Below, one piece after another: positions 34,460-42,311 of a DNA stretch of 64,000 bases. The notes under the pieces were generated by a model. It was not told where the DNA came from, searched no databases, and saw nothing but the letters and a program-made list of their open reading frames with translations. Source of the stretch: Verrucomicrobiia bacterium (GTDB lineage Bacteria > Verrucomicrobiota > Verrucomicrobiia > Opitutales > Cerasicoccaceae); assembly GCA_030425485.1 (NCBI GenBank), contig JAUIAM010000006.1, positions 144,275-208,274 on the forward strand, in the 5' to 3' direction. The stretch's first letter is position 1. Each line of letters opens with the position of its first letter. Both the position numbers and the translations under genes were made by a program.

Positions 34460-36319
34460 CTAGAGCTTGCGGCCGGAGTCGATCCAGCGGATGAGCGACT
34501 TGATGTTCCAGGTCTGGACCTGGCCGTCGATCTCGGTCTGGACGTCCTCGCCGACGCGCTTGCCCATGAGGGCCTGGCCGAGCGGGGTCTTGTAGGAGAG
34601 GATGTTGTCCTCCGGGGCGGAGTCCCATGCGCCGAGGATGGCGTAGGTGGTGACTTCGCCGGTGTTGCCATCGGTCAGCTCGACGATGGTGCCGATGCCG
34701 ACGGTGTCGCTGGTCACGTCGTTGAAGTCGGTGACACGGGCACGGGCAAAGTCCTTTTCCAGCAGGGCCTTGCGGGCCATGAGGGTTTCGTTGTCCTGGC
34801 GGGCCATCTTGTACTCGGCGTTTTCGCGCAAGTCCCCGTGCTCGCGGGCGACCTCGATGGCCTCCTTGTTCTCGGGGATCTTGACGTTGACGAGGTCCTC
34901 GTACTCGCGCTTGCGGTCGTCGAGGCTCTTCTGGGAAACGATGAGTTCGTCCACCTTCTCCTGCACGTCGCCGGAGACGAGCTGCTGGATGTTGGGGAAG
35001 CGCTTGATGAAGCGGGCCAGGAGGGACTTCTTGGTCAGGTCTTCAAAGCCCTGGTTGAGCAGGAGGCCCTGGGCGAGGTCGCGGGCGATCTCGTCGTTGG
35101 CGTCGGCCAACATGTCGGGGATGAGTTCCTGGTCGTCGCTGAGGACGTCGGCCAGCTGGATGCGGCGGTTGCCCGTGCTCTGGAGTGCCTCGTAGTCGAT
35201 GGCGTAGAGGATGGCGTTGAGCATGCGCGGGCTGACGAGGCCGTCGACGAGCTTGGCGAACTTACGCGAGTTGCGGTTCTTTACGATCCAGTAGAGCACA
35301 GGGCCCTTGAGGTTTTGCTCGTTGAGCCAGCGCTTGAAGTTCTCTGCTACCATGTCGGTGCAGTCGCGCTCGACGAGGAAGCTGATGGACTCGCCGGTCA
35401 TCTTGCCTTCGGAGTTCTTGAGGATGTCCATGAGGACGCCCTTCCAGTCTTCCGGGTAGACGCGGGTGAGCAGGTCGAGGAAGCGCTTGTGGTAGCCGTT
35501 GGGGATGTTGGAGGCGAGCTCGTTGAGGCTCTTGGCGCCGAGGATGAGGGACTTGGAGGTCGGCTCGATCTGCTCGGGGTCCTCGTGGAGAGTACGGGCG
35601 AGGTCATTGCGGACCCATACGCCGTGGAGGCGTTCCGCGTCCGTCAGGCCCATTGCGTCCTTAACGGCTTCGGTCAGGTGCTCGAAAATGTTGGGCAGGT
35701 CAGCGGCGATCTCTTCGACGTTCTCGGAGATCAGGTAAAGTTTTTCGCCGAGGGCGATCTTCTTCTTGGGCTGCTTGACCATGTAGAAGTCCTCGAGGAT
35801 TTCCTGCTCGGGCTTCAGGGGCTCGTCGCGCAGGACGTAGGGGTCGGTCTTGCGTGAGGGGGTCGCTATGCGCGGGTCCTTGACGAGAGCCTTCTTTGCG
35901 CCGGTCCACCATTTTTTAAATTTGGTGGGGCCGAGGAGTCGGGCGAGGAGGTTCTCCAGCTCGGTCGGGCTGGCGGTCTGGTCCGGGCAACGGGCAAGGA
36001 TGTCAGCGACGAGGTCGGTGGGACGCTTCTTGATCATTTCCTCGATGACGTCGGGCTCGGTGCGCTGGCGCACGAGCACGCTTTCGGCGGGGAGGATATC
36101 GAGCTTATCGACGCAGAAGGCCGGGTCCATGCCGTGGCCGGGCTTTTCGTCGAAGTCGATGATGAGCTTGCCCTCAGCAGCGTCGTAAGACGCAATCTGG
36201 CCGAAGCCCCAGCTGCGGTGCATGCAGTAGGCACCGGGTTGCATGGCCTCAAGCTTGTCGCGCATGCGCTTCAGAGCAGGCTTCTTGGCGATGATCGTGT
36301 CGATCACATCTTTTTCCAT
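34460..36319 (-). CDS. greA: GreA with very long N-terminal extension
   Basis: GreA rescues backtracked RNA polymerase. The last ~165 of 619 residues form a regular GreA: a coiled coil with the acidic tip HGDLRENAEYKMARQDN near residue 494 (Asp and Glu that stimulate RNAP cleavage) and a C-terminal FKBP-like domain (SYKTPLGQALMGKRVGEDVQ). The first 450 residues are additional: a small beta domain at 26-75 (PGAYCMHRSWGFGQIASYDA) and a long alpha-helical region. Ordinary GreA has about 158 residues; long forms of about 700 with a similar layout are known in Chlamydia, so this looks like a PVC-group trait. Confidence 0.92.
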   Translation of the reverse strand: MEKDVIDTIIAKKPALKRMRDKLEAMQPGAYCMHRSWGFGQIASYDAAEGKLIIDFDEKPGHGMDPAFCVDKLDILPAESVLVRQRTEPDVIEEMIKKRPTDLVADILARCPDQTASPTELENLLARLLGPTKFKKWWTGAKKALVKDPRIATPSRKTDPYVLRDEPLKPEQEILEDFYMVKQPKKKIALGEKLYLISENVEEIAADLPNIFEHLTEAVKDAMGLTDAERLHGVWVRNDLARTLHEDPEQIEPTSKSLILGAKSLNELASNIPNGYHKRFLDLLTRVYPEDWKGVLMDILKNSEGKMTGESISFLVERDCTDMVAENFKRWLNEQNLKGPVLYWIVKNRNSRKFAKLVDGLVSPRMLNAILYAIDYEALQSTGNRRIQLADVLSDDQELIPDMLADANDEIARDLAQGLLLNQGFEDLTKKSLLARFIKRFPNIQQLVSGDVQEKVDELIVSQKSLDDRKREYEDLVNVKIPENKEAIEVAREHGDLRENAEYKMARQDNETLMARKALLEKDFARARVTDFNDVTSDTVGIGTIVELTDGNTGEVTTYAILGAWDSAPEDNILSYKTPLGQALMGKRVGEDVQTEIDGQVQTWNIKSLIRWIDSGRKL

Positions 36320-36381
36320 TTGGGGAATCTCTTTTCTTTAATAGTGAAAATCAAGTCATTACCTTTTTGGATATAAAAAGG

Positions 36382-37689
36382 ATGACTCGAACAAAATCAA
36401 CTGCCTCGCCGTGGCAAAAAGCCGCTGACCTATGTGAACTGTATACCGCGAATCCGACGAAGTCGGACACGCTGTTGAGTGATATGACCTTCCAATCCAG
36501 CGTGGAGAGGCGCCGTTGTCAATTCCTCTTCTACGGTGTTCTGCGGCACCGTCGGCGCATCCAGACGCTCCTCTCGGGGCTGATTTCGCGCCCCCCAAAG
36601 CCCCGACTGCAGGCCATGCTTGAGGTGGCGGTCTTTGAAATGCTCGAATCCGAGCCCGCGCGTCAGCCCAAGGTAGTGGATTTTGCCGTGGGCAATATCC
36701 GCCGCGCCATGAGCAAGGGCGAGGCCGGGCTGGCCAATGCCGTCTTGCGGAAAATCCCCGCCGAGATCGAGAAGCTGGAGCAGACGGGCTCTGCCGCCGT
36801 GCGGACCAGCCACCCGGATTGGCTGGCGGATCGGTGGACCGCGCAGTTCGGCCCCGAGGCGGCTGAGAAGCTCATGCGCTGGAACCTCAAGCCCGCCGAG
36901 GTGACCTTTCGCGTGCGCGACACCGCTGCGGTCGAGCTGGCCCAGGCCGAGTCTTCCGCTGCGGGCGAGGGGATGCTCTTCGACGACACCCGCTGGCCGG
37001 GCTTTGTCACCCTCGCGGGCAACTTCCACCGGGCCGAGCCTTTATTAAAAGCCGGGGCCATCTACGCGCAGGACCCCTCGACGCGCCTCGCCCCCGCCGC
37101 GTTGGAAGTCCAACCCGGCCAGCACGTGCTCGATCTCTGCGCCGCGCCCGGCGGCAAAACGCTCATGCTGGCCGACGCGCTCGGGCTGGACAACAAGGGG
37201 CTGCTGGTCGCAGTGGAGCTCCCGGGGCCGCGCCTGGAGCAGCTCGACGAAAATTTACGCAAACTCAACGACGGCGACGGGCCGGACGTGCGGCTCATGG
37301 CCGAGGACGTGCTTGCGCTGACTTCGGAGCATTTCGCCCAGGAGGGGCTGCCGGACAAGTTCGACGCGGTCCTGCTGGACGCGCCGTGCTCGAATACCGG
37401 GGTGTTGCGTCGCCGACCCGACGCCAAGTGGCGGCTGGGCGAGGAGGACATTGCCGAAAGCGTGGGGCTCCAGCGGATGCTCCTTTGCGCGGCAGCGGCC
37501 CGGCTCAAGCCCGGCGGGCGGCTGGTTTACTCGACTTGCTCGATCGAGCCGGAGGAAAACGCTGACGTGCTGGAGGCTTTCCTCGCCTCAGAGGAAGGAC
37601 AACGCCTGAAACTCGTCAGCCAGCAAATCTTCCTCCCCTGGGAAACCAGCCACGACGGCGCAGGGGTCGCGGTGCTAGAGGCGCGGTAG
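36382..37689 (+). CDS. RsmB/NOL1-NOP2-family rRNA m5C methyltransferase
   Basis: The 435-residue protein has the N-terminal NusB-like domain (residues 10-130, with RRRCQFLFYGVLRHRRRIQ) and a methyltransferase domain like RsmB, which makes m5C967 in 16S rRNA. Visible motifs are the motif I area VLDLCAAPGGKTLMLAD, motif IV LLDAPCSNTGVLRRRPDAKW with the Cys-releasing PC, and motif VI YSTCSIEPEEN with the catalytic Cys. The start is ATG 36382, preceded by AAAAAGG. It is divergent from greA with 62 bp between. Confidence 0.88.
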   Translation: MTRTKSTASPWQKAADLCELYTANPTKSDTLLSDMTFQSSVERRRCQFLFYGVLRHRRRIQTLLSGLISRPPKPRLQAMLEVAVFEMLESEPARQPKVVDFAVGNIRRAMSKGEAGLANAVLRKIPAEIEKLEQTGSAAVRTSHPDWLADRWTAQFGPEAAEKLMRWNLKPAEVTFRVRDTAAVELAQAESSAAGEGMLFDDTRWPGFVTLAGNFHRAEPLLKAGAIYAQDPSTRLAPAALEVQPGQHVLDLCAAPGGKTLMLADALGLDNKGLLVAVELPGPRLEQLDENLRKLNDGDGPDVRLMAEDVLALTSEHFAQEGLPDKFDAVLLDAPCSNTGVLRRRPDAKWRLGEEDIAESVGLQRMLLCAAAARLKPGGRLVYSTCSIEPEENADVLEAFLASEEGQRLKLVSQQIFLPWETSHDGAGVAVLEAR

Positions 37690-37745
37690 GTTTTCTACAT
37701 GGTCGTGGGGTGGCGGCGTTGATCTGGTATTGATATACAATAGAA

Positions 37746-37993
37746 TCACTCCACGGCCAGAATATGGACCAGCTTTACGGGGTGGTCGATGGCGTAGGTG
37801 ACGACGTGATGGTCGAGCGTTGCAAAATACACAGCAGCGCCCTCGCTTGTGGTGAAACTACCGTCGCTCAAGTCTTCAAGATTAGCTGCGAGTTGATCGA
37901 AGAGCGTGAACAGCTTGTCACGCTTGCGCTTGGGAAGTTGTAAAATACGCTCAACTGTTTGACGGGAAATATCCCAGCGTATTGCGGGTTCAT
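37746..37993 (-). pseudogene. RelE/ParE-like toxin gene with 1-base frameshift at its start
   Basis: An ATG at 37993 overlaps the stop of the antitoxin-like gene (ATGA), as expected for a toxin, but its frame soon hits a stop. The next frame is open to a TGA at 37746 and reads PAIRWDISRQTVERILQLPK and so on to the end VVTYAIDHPVKLVHILAVE, with the strand-rich C-terminus of RelE/ParE-fold toxins. That frame has no start codon. Adding one C to the CCC run after ATGAA restores a single 82-residue protein starting MNPAIRWDIS. Loss of one base, a recent null mutation, or a sequencing error explains this best. Confidence 0.7.
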
Positions 37994-38202
37994 AGCCCTT
38001 TTTTGCTCAGGATTTCGCTAAGGTCTCTGGCTTCGTCAGCGCTCAGGGCGTCGCCAGCCTTCATTTTGGCAAGGCGTTTGCTCATCTCGGACATGTAGGC
38101 TTCGTCGTCAATGCGGTTGCGAACCTTGAGGTAGGCCTCAAGAGAGGCACGGTCTTCTTTGCCCATGGCATCGACCGTTGCTCTGACTTCTTCCTTTAAC
38201 AT
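37990..38202 (-). CDS. Probable type II antitoxin
   Basis: The 70-residue acidic-helical protein (MLKEEVRATVDAMGKEDRAS, then KMKAGDALSADEARDLSEIL) starts at ATG 38202 with AAGGT a few bases upstream. Its stop overlaps the ATG of the frameshifted toxin by four bases. Size, charge and position fit an antitoxin; I do not recognise the family with certainty. If the toxin is dead this gene is a solitary antitoxin. Longer starts to 38286 run through a copied end of the MFS gene and are unlikely. Confidence 0.6.
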   Translation of the reverse strand: MLKEEVRATVDAMGKEDRASLEAYLKVRNRIDDEAYMSEMSKRLAKMKAGDALSADEARDLSEILSKKGL

Positions 38203-38249
38203 ACCTTGCAGTTTAGGCGTATATTGTGCCTTTTCAACTCTGTTATGCG

Positions 38250-38273
38250 CCCTCCTTTGCGGGCTGCTTGAGC
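38250..38273. repeat. Duplicated 3' end of the MFS gene, copy 2
   Basis: CCCTCCTTTGCGGGCTGCTT plus GAGC matches 38431-38455, the last codons of the minus-strand MFS gene, apart from one inserted base and one substitution. The two copies flank a 157-bp segment that carries a 46-codon ORF, suggesting a small tandem duplication or insertion. Confidence 0.7.
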
Positions 38274-38282
38274 CAAAGCAGC

Positions 38283-38423
38283 TCACTCCTTGAGTAGCTC
38301 ATCGAGCAGGGTACTCAGCGGGGTGCCGGGGTCGTCTGCGGATTCGGCTTTGGCCGCACGGAGATCTCGCAGGTCCTCTTTAAGGACGGTGTCGTCTTCG
38401 TTGGAGGTTTGCTGCTCTTTCAT
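38283..38423 (-). CDS. Small 46-residue antitoxin-tail-like ORF
   Basis: ATG 38423 begins 4 bp after the MFS stop. The product (MKEQQTSNEDDTVLKEDLRD, then LRAAKAESADDPGTPLSTLL and DELLKE) is acidic and resembles the C-terminal toxin-binding tails of Phd/YefM-type antitoxins, which often end with LxxLxxEL. It may be a free-standing small antitoxin or a remnant. It sits between two copies of the MFS gene end and upstream of the antitoxin/toxin pair at 38.2-37.7 kb. Too short to classify firmly. Confidence 0.45.
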   Translation of the reverse strand: MKEQQTSNEDDTVLKEDLRDLRAAKAESADDPGTPLSTLLDELLKE

Positions 38424-38427
38424 TCTA

Positions 38428-39747
38428 TCACCCTTCCTTTGCGGGTTGCTTGAGCTTGAGGGCGAGGAGCAGGGGGAGGATGAGGAAGACTGCGCCGGTG
38501 GCGTAGGAGGTGCTTGAGCCGTAGTGGAAGTAGACCATGGCGGCCAGCAGAGGACCGAGGGCGCGGGCAAGGGCGCCTGCGCTCCGGTAGATGCCGAGGA
38601 AGCGGCCTTGCTCGGACGGGTCGGCGTAGAGCGAGGTCAGGGCCGAGAGGCTGGGGAAGACCAGGCCCGCGCCGATGGACAGCAGGGCGAGCGCGACGAA
38701 GAACACGCTCTGGGTGGCGATGGCCGCGATGAGGAAGAAGGCCACGGCTGCGCTGAGGACGCCCGCCAGGCTGAGCTTTTTCTCGCCCACCTTGGGGGCC
38801 ATGCGCCGGACGATGCCGCCCTGCGTGATGATGAGCCAAAAGCCAATGAAGACGAACATCAGGCCGTTGTCCATGGCCGAGTAATTAAAGCGTTCGACCG
38901 CAAGAAAGGTGAGGGTGAACTCCATCCCGGCAAAGGACAGGGTAAAGAGGAAGTTGACCCAGCAACTGCGGCGGATGTCGGGCTGGGGGATGCGGAAGAG
39001 CCCGGTGAGGCGTCCGGCCAGGCCCACGCTGGGGTGGTCGTTGCGGTTCGTTTCCGGGAGGGTTTCCTTAAAACCGCGGGCAATCCAGATGACGTTGATC
39101 GTGGCCAGCACGCAGGCCACCGCGGCGGGGGCCGAGAAGGGATTGATGCCCCAGGCTTCGAGTGCGGGGTTGGCCGCGAGCCAGTTCCATTGGGCGGATA
39201 TGCCGCCGATGGCTGGCCCGAGGAGGAAGCCCATGGCAAAAGCGATGCCCACGTAGGCCATGCCCTTGGCCCGGTTTTGCTGGTCGGTCACGTCGGAGAT
39301 AGAGGCTGTGGCCACGGCGATGTTACCGCTCATAACGCCAGCCAGGGCGCGGGTAACGAGGAGCAGCCAGAGCTCTCCGGCGAAGATCCAGCCCAGGTAG
39401 CTCAGGGCGGTGCCAATCTGCGTGATGAGCAGTACGCGGCGGCGGCCGAAACGATCGGAGAGCTTGCCCCAGAGAGGGGAAAAGACGAACTGCAGCAGCG
39501 AGTAGAGGCTGCCGAGTGCCCCGCCAAAGAGCACCGCGACGAGGAAGCTGGAGTCGAGGTCCTGCGAGGTGTGGGCCTCGAGCCAGGCGATGGTGCAGTG
39601 GAGCATGCCGCCCTCGGGCGTCTTGGCCAGATAGTACTCGAGCATATCCGGAAAGAGCGGAAAGATGATCGAGAAGCCCATCAGGTCGATGAACATCACC
39701 AGAAAGATCACGCCCAGGGCGCGATGATTGATGCCGGATTTGGACAT
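38428..39747 (-). CDS. MFS transporter, TetA/TCR-like
   Basis: The 439-residue protein has about twelve membrane helices and the major facilitator signature GKLSDRFGRRRVLLITQIG between helices 2 and 3, with LGVIFLVMFIDLMGFSIIFP at the start and AGVMSGNIAVATASISDVT in helix 5, where TetA-like antiporters have their motif C. This is closest to the TetA/YcxA-type drug:H+ antiporters. The substrate is unknown. It starts 5 bp behind coaD on the same strand. It has a long loop after helix 1. Confidence 0.87.
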   Translation of the reverse strand: MSKSGINHRALGVIFLVMFIDLMGFSIIFPLFPDMLEYYLAKTPEGGMLHCTIAWLEAHTSQDLDSSFLVAVLFGGALGSLYSLLQFVFSPLWGKLSDRFGRRRVLLITQIGTALSYLGWIFAGELWLLLVTRALAGVMSGNIAVATASISDVTDQQNRAKGMAYVGIAFAMGFLLGPAIGGISAQWNWLAANPALEAWGINPFSAPAAVACVLATINVIWIARGFKETLPETNRNDHPSVGLAGRLTGLFRIPQPDIRRSCWVNFLFTLSFAGMEFTLTFLAVERFNYSAMDNGLMFVFIGFWLIITQGGIVRRMAPKVGEKKLSLAGVLSAAVAFFLIAAIATQSVFFVALALLSIGAGLVFPSLSALTSLYADPSEQGRFLGIYRSAGALARALGPLLAAMVYFHYGSSTSYATGAVFLILPLLLALKLKQPAKEG

Positions 39748-39752
39748 GGGGC

Positions 39753-40241
39753 TCAGGATTGTTTGCTGTAGGCGTCTTGCAGGGCAGCGAGCGCATTGGC
39801 CGGGAGGAAGGCCTTGACCCGGTCGGCGTTGAACTGCGCGACGCCCTTGACCAGATTGGACGAGGTGTAGAAGTGCTCCTGCTTGGGCATGAGGAAAATG
39901 GTCTCGATGTCCTCAGCCAGGTGACGGTTCATCTGGGCCATCTGGAACTCGAACTCGAAGTCGGACACGGCGCGCAGACCGCGGACCAATGCCTGGGCAT
40001 TGCGCTTGCGGGCAAAGTCGACCGTGAGCCCGTCGAGCACTTCCACGCTGGCATTGGGCAGGTGGCCGATGTTTTCCTCGATGAGCTGCTTGCGCTTTTC
40101 CGTGTCAAAGAGGGGGCTCTTGGCGGTGTTGGTGGCCACGGCCATAATCACCTCGTCGAAGAGCACGCAGGCTCGCTCGATGACGTCGAGGTGTCCGTTG
40201 GTTACGGGGTCAAAGGTACCGGCATAGATCGCGCGTCTCAT
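39753..40241 (-). CDS. coaD: Phosphopantetheine adenylyltransferase CoaD
   Basis: CoaD makes dephospho-CoA from 4'-phosphopantetheine and ATP. The 162-residue sequence has the HxGH-type GTFDPVTNGHLDVIERA at residues 7-23, LVRGLRAVSDFEFEFQMAQM in the middle and the ISS-equivalent YTSSNLVKGVAQF near the end, the full set of the family. The ATG at 40241 gives the canonical length; the upstream in-frame codons overlap the divergent pgsA region. An MFS gene follows after 5 bp. Confidence 0.96.
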   Translation of the reverse strand: MRRAIYAGTFDPVTNGHLDVIERACVLFDEVIMAVATNTAKSPLFDTEKRKQLIEENIGHLPNASVEVLDGLTVDFARKRNAQALVRGLRAVSDFEFEFQMAQMNRHLAEDIETIFLMPKQEHFYTSSNLVKGVAQFNADRVKAFLPANALAALQDAYSKQS

Positions 40242-40363
40242 GGCAGGAGAGGTGCTAAGGGCTGGGGCCGTGCCTTGGCAAGCTTTCTCCGAGTGAGGCG
40301 GGTTGCTAAGGTGGGCAAAAAAACTCGCCAAGCAGGCGGCCTTGGCAGAAGCTTAACCCTGTC

Positions 40364-40951
40364 ATGAATCTGCCGAATCTGCTGACACTGTCGCGTATCG
40401 TCTTTTTGTTCGTGATTGTGGCGCTGCTCTACGCGCCCTTTCGCGGGGCGAACTCGCTGGCCTTTATCCTCTTCATCGTCGCTGCACTGACGGACTGGGC
40501 AGACGGCTACGTGGCCCGCAAGACGGGGCAGATTTCGGACTTCGGCAAGCTCATGGATGCGCTGGCGGACAAGATCCTTATGGTCGGGGTCTTCGTGGCC
40601 ATGCTGGGCATCGCGGGCTTTTTGCCCTGGTGGAGTGTGTTTTTGGTCCTGCTGATTATCGGGCGGGAGTTCCTTATCACTGGCTTGCGGCTGGTGGCGG
40701 CGAGTCAGGGCGTCGTGCTGGCGGCGGAAAAAGGCGGCAAGATCAAGACCGTGGTGCAGATCGTAGCCGCGGCGGTGTTTATCTTCTGCCGGGCGCTGGC
40801 CTTTGACTTTGGGGTCTCGGTCGCGGTCTACGATGTATTTTATATCCTCGGTATGGTGGCTTTTTTCCTGGCAACCCTGCTCACGGTGCAATCGGGCACG
40901 GTGTACATGACCAAGTACTGGTACCTCTTTCAGTCCAAAACCGGTAAGTAA
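40364..40951 (+). CDS. pgsA: CDP-diacylglycerol--glycerol-3-phosphate 3-phosphatidyltransferase PgsA
   Basis: PgsA makes phosphatidylglycerol phosphate in the inner membrane. The 195-residue protein begins NLPNLLTLSRIVFLFVIVAL and carries the complete CDP-alcohol phosphotransferase motif: DWADGYVARKTGQISDFGKL followed by MDALADK (D-x2-DG-x2-AR-x8-G-x3-D-x3-D). Membrane helices fill the remainder. Its stop overlaps the start of pgpA by one base (TAATG), so the two consecutive steps of PG synthesis are translationally coupled. Confidence 0.95.
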   Translation: MNLPNLLTLSRIVFLFVIVALLYAPFRGANSLAFILFIVAALTDWADGYVARKTGQISDFGKLMDALADKILMVGVFVAMLGIAGFLPWWSVFLVLLIIGREFLITGLRLVAASQGVVLAAEKGGKIKTVVQIVAAAVFIFCRALAFDFGVSVAVYDVFYILGMVAFFLATLLTVQSGTVYMTKYWYLFQSKTGK

Positions 40952-41475
40952 TGAGCGGGCAAAATTTGGACAAATGGTTTCGCTGGACGAAGCTCCTCTC
41001 TACGCCATTGGTGGTTAACACCGCTACGCTCGGGCCGCTGGGCACACGCCTCAAGGCACCCGGCACGTGGGGGTCGGTTGCGGGGATACTTTGGTATACG
41101 GTGGCATTTCACAACGCCTCACCCATCGGCTATCTGTTCCTCCTGGCACTCTCGATTTACTTTGCCATCGGTATATGCGGCGAGGCCGAGGAGCGACTCT
41201 TCAAGCGCGATCCGGGGGAAGTCATTCTGGACGAGTTTGTGGCCATTCCGCTATGCTTCGTGGGGTTGCAAGGGGCCATCGTACAGCTCGGTTCCTGGGC
41301 CTGGCTGCTGATGTTGGCCGGCTTCGGTCTCTTCCGCCTGTTTGATATTCTCAAGCCGTTTGGTATTCGGGGGCTGCAAAGTCTGCCGGGCGGTCTCGGC
41401 GTGGTGGTAGACGACCTTGCCGCAGCGGTGGCTACCTGCGTCGTGTTGCACGTGGGCTTGGCCTTTATACTATAG
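40951..41475 (+). CDS. pgpA: Phosphatidylglycerophosphatase A
   Basis: PgpA removes phosphate from phosphatidylglycerol phosphate, the step directly after PgsA. The 174-residue protein has the PgpA blocks: an N-terminal LKAPGTWGSVAGILWYTVAF, the DPGEVILDEFVAIPL motif and RLFDILKPFGIRGLQSLPGG with GVVVDDLAAAVATCVVLH as the last helix. The Asp/Glu residues of DEFV and DDLAA are the expected metal ligands. It overlaps pgsA by one base. Confidence 0.93.
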   Translation: MSGQNLDKWFRWTKLLSTPLVVNTATLGPLGTRLKAPGTWGSVAGILWYTVAFHNASPIGYLFLLALSIYFAIGICGEAEERLFKRDPGEVILDEFVAIPLCFVGLQGAIVQLGSWAWLLMLAGFGLFRLFDILKPFGIRGLQSLPGGLGVVVDDLAAAVATCVVLHVGLAFIL

Positions 41476-41478
41476 GCG

Positions 41479-41958
41479 CTACGGCTCGATAATCCAGTAG
41501 TAGCGGTCGTTGGCCAGGCGTTGGAAGCTGCCCTCGTCGGAGTCGCCATCGTCGATTTGCTCGTCTACCAACAGGAGCGTTTCGATGCTGCTCTGGCGGA
41601 AAGGGCGGATGTGCACGCCAACGCCCGAGGTGATGCCCGAGTCATTGTACTCGATGTCCCACTCTCCACCGAGGGGGGTATTGTGGTCGAAGAGGTGCGC
41701 GTTCACGTAGCCGGCGAGTTCGGCCGGGAATTCCCCCGTGCTGCTGTCGTCCGGGTACACGGCGCTCTCCATGTTAAAAATCTCCACCGCGGAGCGCAGG
41801 GTGCGCAGGTCGTTGGCAAAGGCAGTCATGCGCGACTGCTGGGCGATTCTCTGAAACGTGGGGATCGCTATGGTAGCCAGGAGCCCGATGATGACCACGA
41901 CGATCATAATCTCAACCAGAGTAAAGGCGGCGGGAGGTGTTTGGGTCGGGCGTTTCAT
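41479..41958 (-). CDS. Type IV pilin-like pseudopilin
   Basis: The 159-residue protein has a prepilin leader followed by FTLVEIMIVVVIIGLLATIA, the standard N-terminal helix with Glu+5. Residue -1 is Ala (PPAAFTLVE), where Gly is the general rule for the prepilin peptidase. The globular part includes FANDLRTLRSAVEIFNMESA and resembles GspG-type pseudopilins without an evident calcium loop. It stands alone with no pilus or T2SS genes nearby, as is usual in this phylum. The gene is convergent with pgpA, with 3 bp between stops. Confidence 0.8.
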   Translation of the reverse strand: MKRPTQTPPAAFTLVEIMIVVVIIGLLATIAIPTFQRIAQQSRMTAFANDLRTLRSAVEIFNMESAVYPDDSSTGEFPAELAGYVNAHLFDHNTPLGGEWDIEYNDSGITSGVGVHIRPFRQSSIETLLLVDEQIDDGDSDEGSFQRLANDRYYWIIEP

Positions 41959-42311
41959 GGCTAAATCCGATGAAACAGAAGTTTAGCACAGAAAACCGGC
42001 TTTCCTAGGGTAAACCGCCTATGTCGGTGATATTACTTTGGGCTTTCAGGGGTTATACGGATACAACCTCCCAAGCTTCGTAAAAAAGGCGTCAAGAATG
42101 ACCGCGAACGGCAGTCGCCAAGCCGCAGGACGCGTACCAGATACCGCGTTGAGCTCTTAGCGCGGGGCAAACTATGTCCTCTCGCAAAGAGCGCGAGGTA
42201 CGCAGAGGGCTTCAGATTTGGGCTTTTATCCTGGTAATGCCGAATGCCCTTTGCGTGCTTTCTACCTTTTAGTGGCCGCTAAGTTCTTGAAAGAACTTGG
42301 CTAACAAGCCG
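41959..42311. repeat. Gene-free 353-bp spacer with degenerate repeat
   Basis: No gene is seen between the pseudopilin start and the metF stop (both minus). From 42176 to 42262 (GTACGCAGAGGGCTTCAGAT and on to CCGAATGCCCTTTGCG) the sequence is a diverged reverse-complement relative of 24955-25030. AAGTTCTTgaAAGAACTT at 42282-42299 is a perfect 8-bp hairpin just downstream of metF, but no T tract follows it on the minus strand. The remaining part is unremarkable. Confidence 0.6.

Noticed and set aside
34430..35857. A 475-codon open frame opposite greA.
   Set aside because: Shadow of greA with the same repetitive Val/Leu/Gly/Asp composition and no recognisable motif.
37998..38006. A-AAA-AAG slippery heptamer at the end of the antitoxin considered as programmed -1 frameshifting into the toxin.
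   Set aside because: A -1 slip leads into the short ATG frame that stops soon; the toxin body is in the +1 frame, so this would not make a fusion.
38524..39771. A 415-codon plus-strand frame opposite the MFS gene.
   Set aside because: Highly charged and polar translation with no domain; the minus strand encodes a clear twelve-helix transporter.
41959..42060. The pseudopilin leader considered as a riboswitch.
   Set aside because: I could not fit it to a c-di-GMP or other riboswitch pattern I know; only weak local pairing is visible.
42282..42299. Hairpin AAGTTCTT-ga-AAGAACTT considered as the metF terminator.
   Set aside because: No T tract follows on the minus strand and the stem is AT-rich and short.
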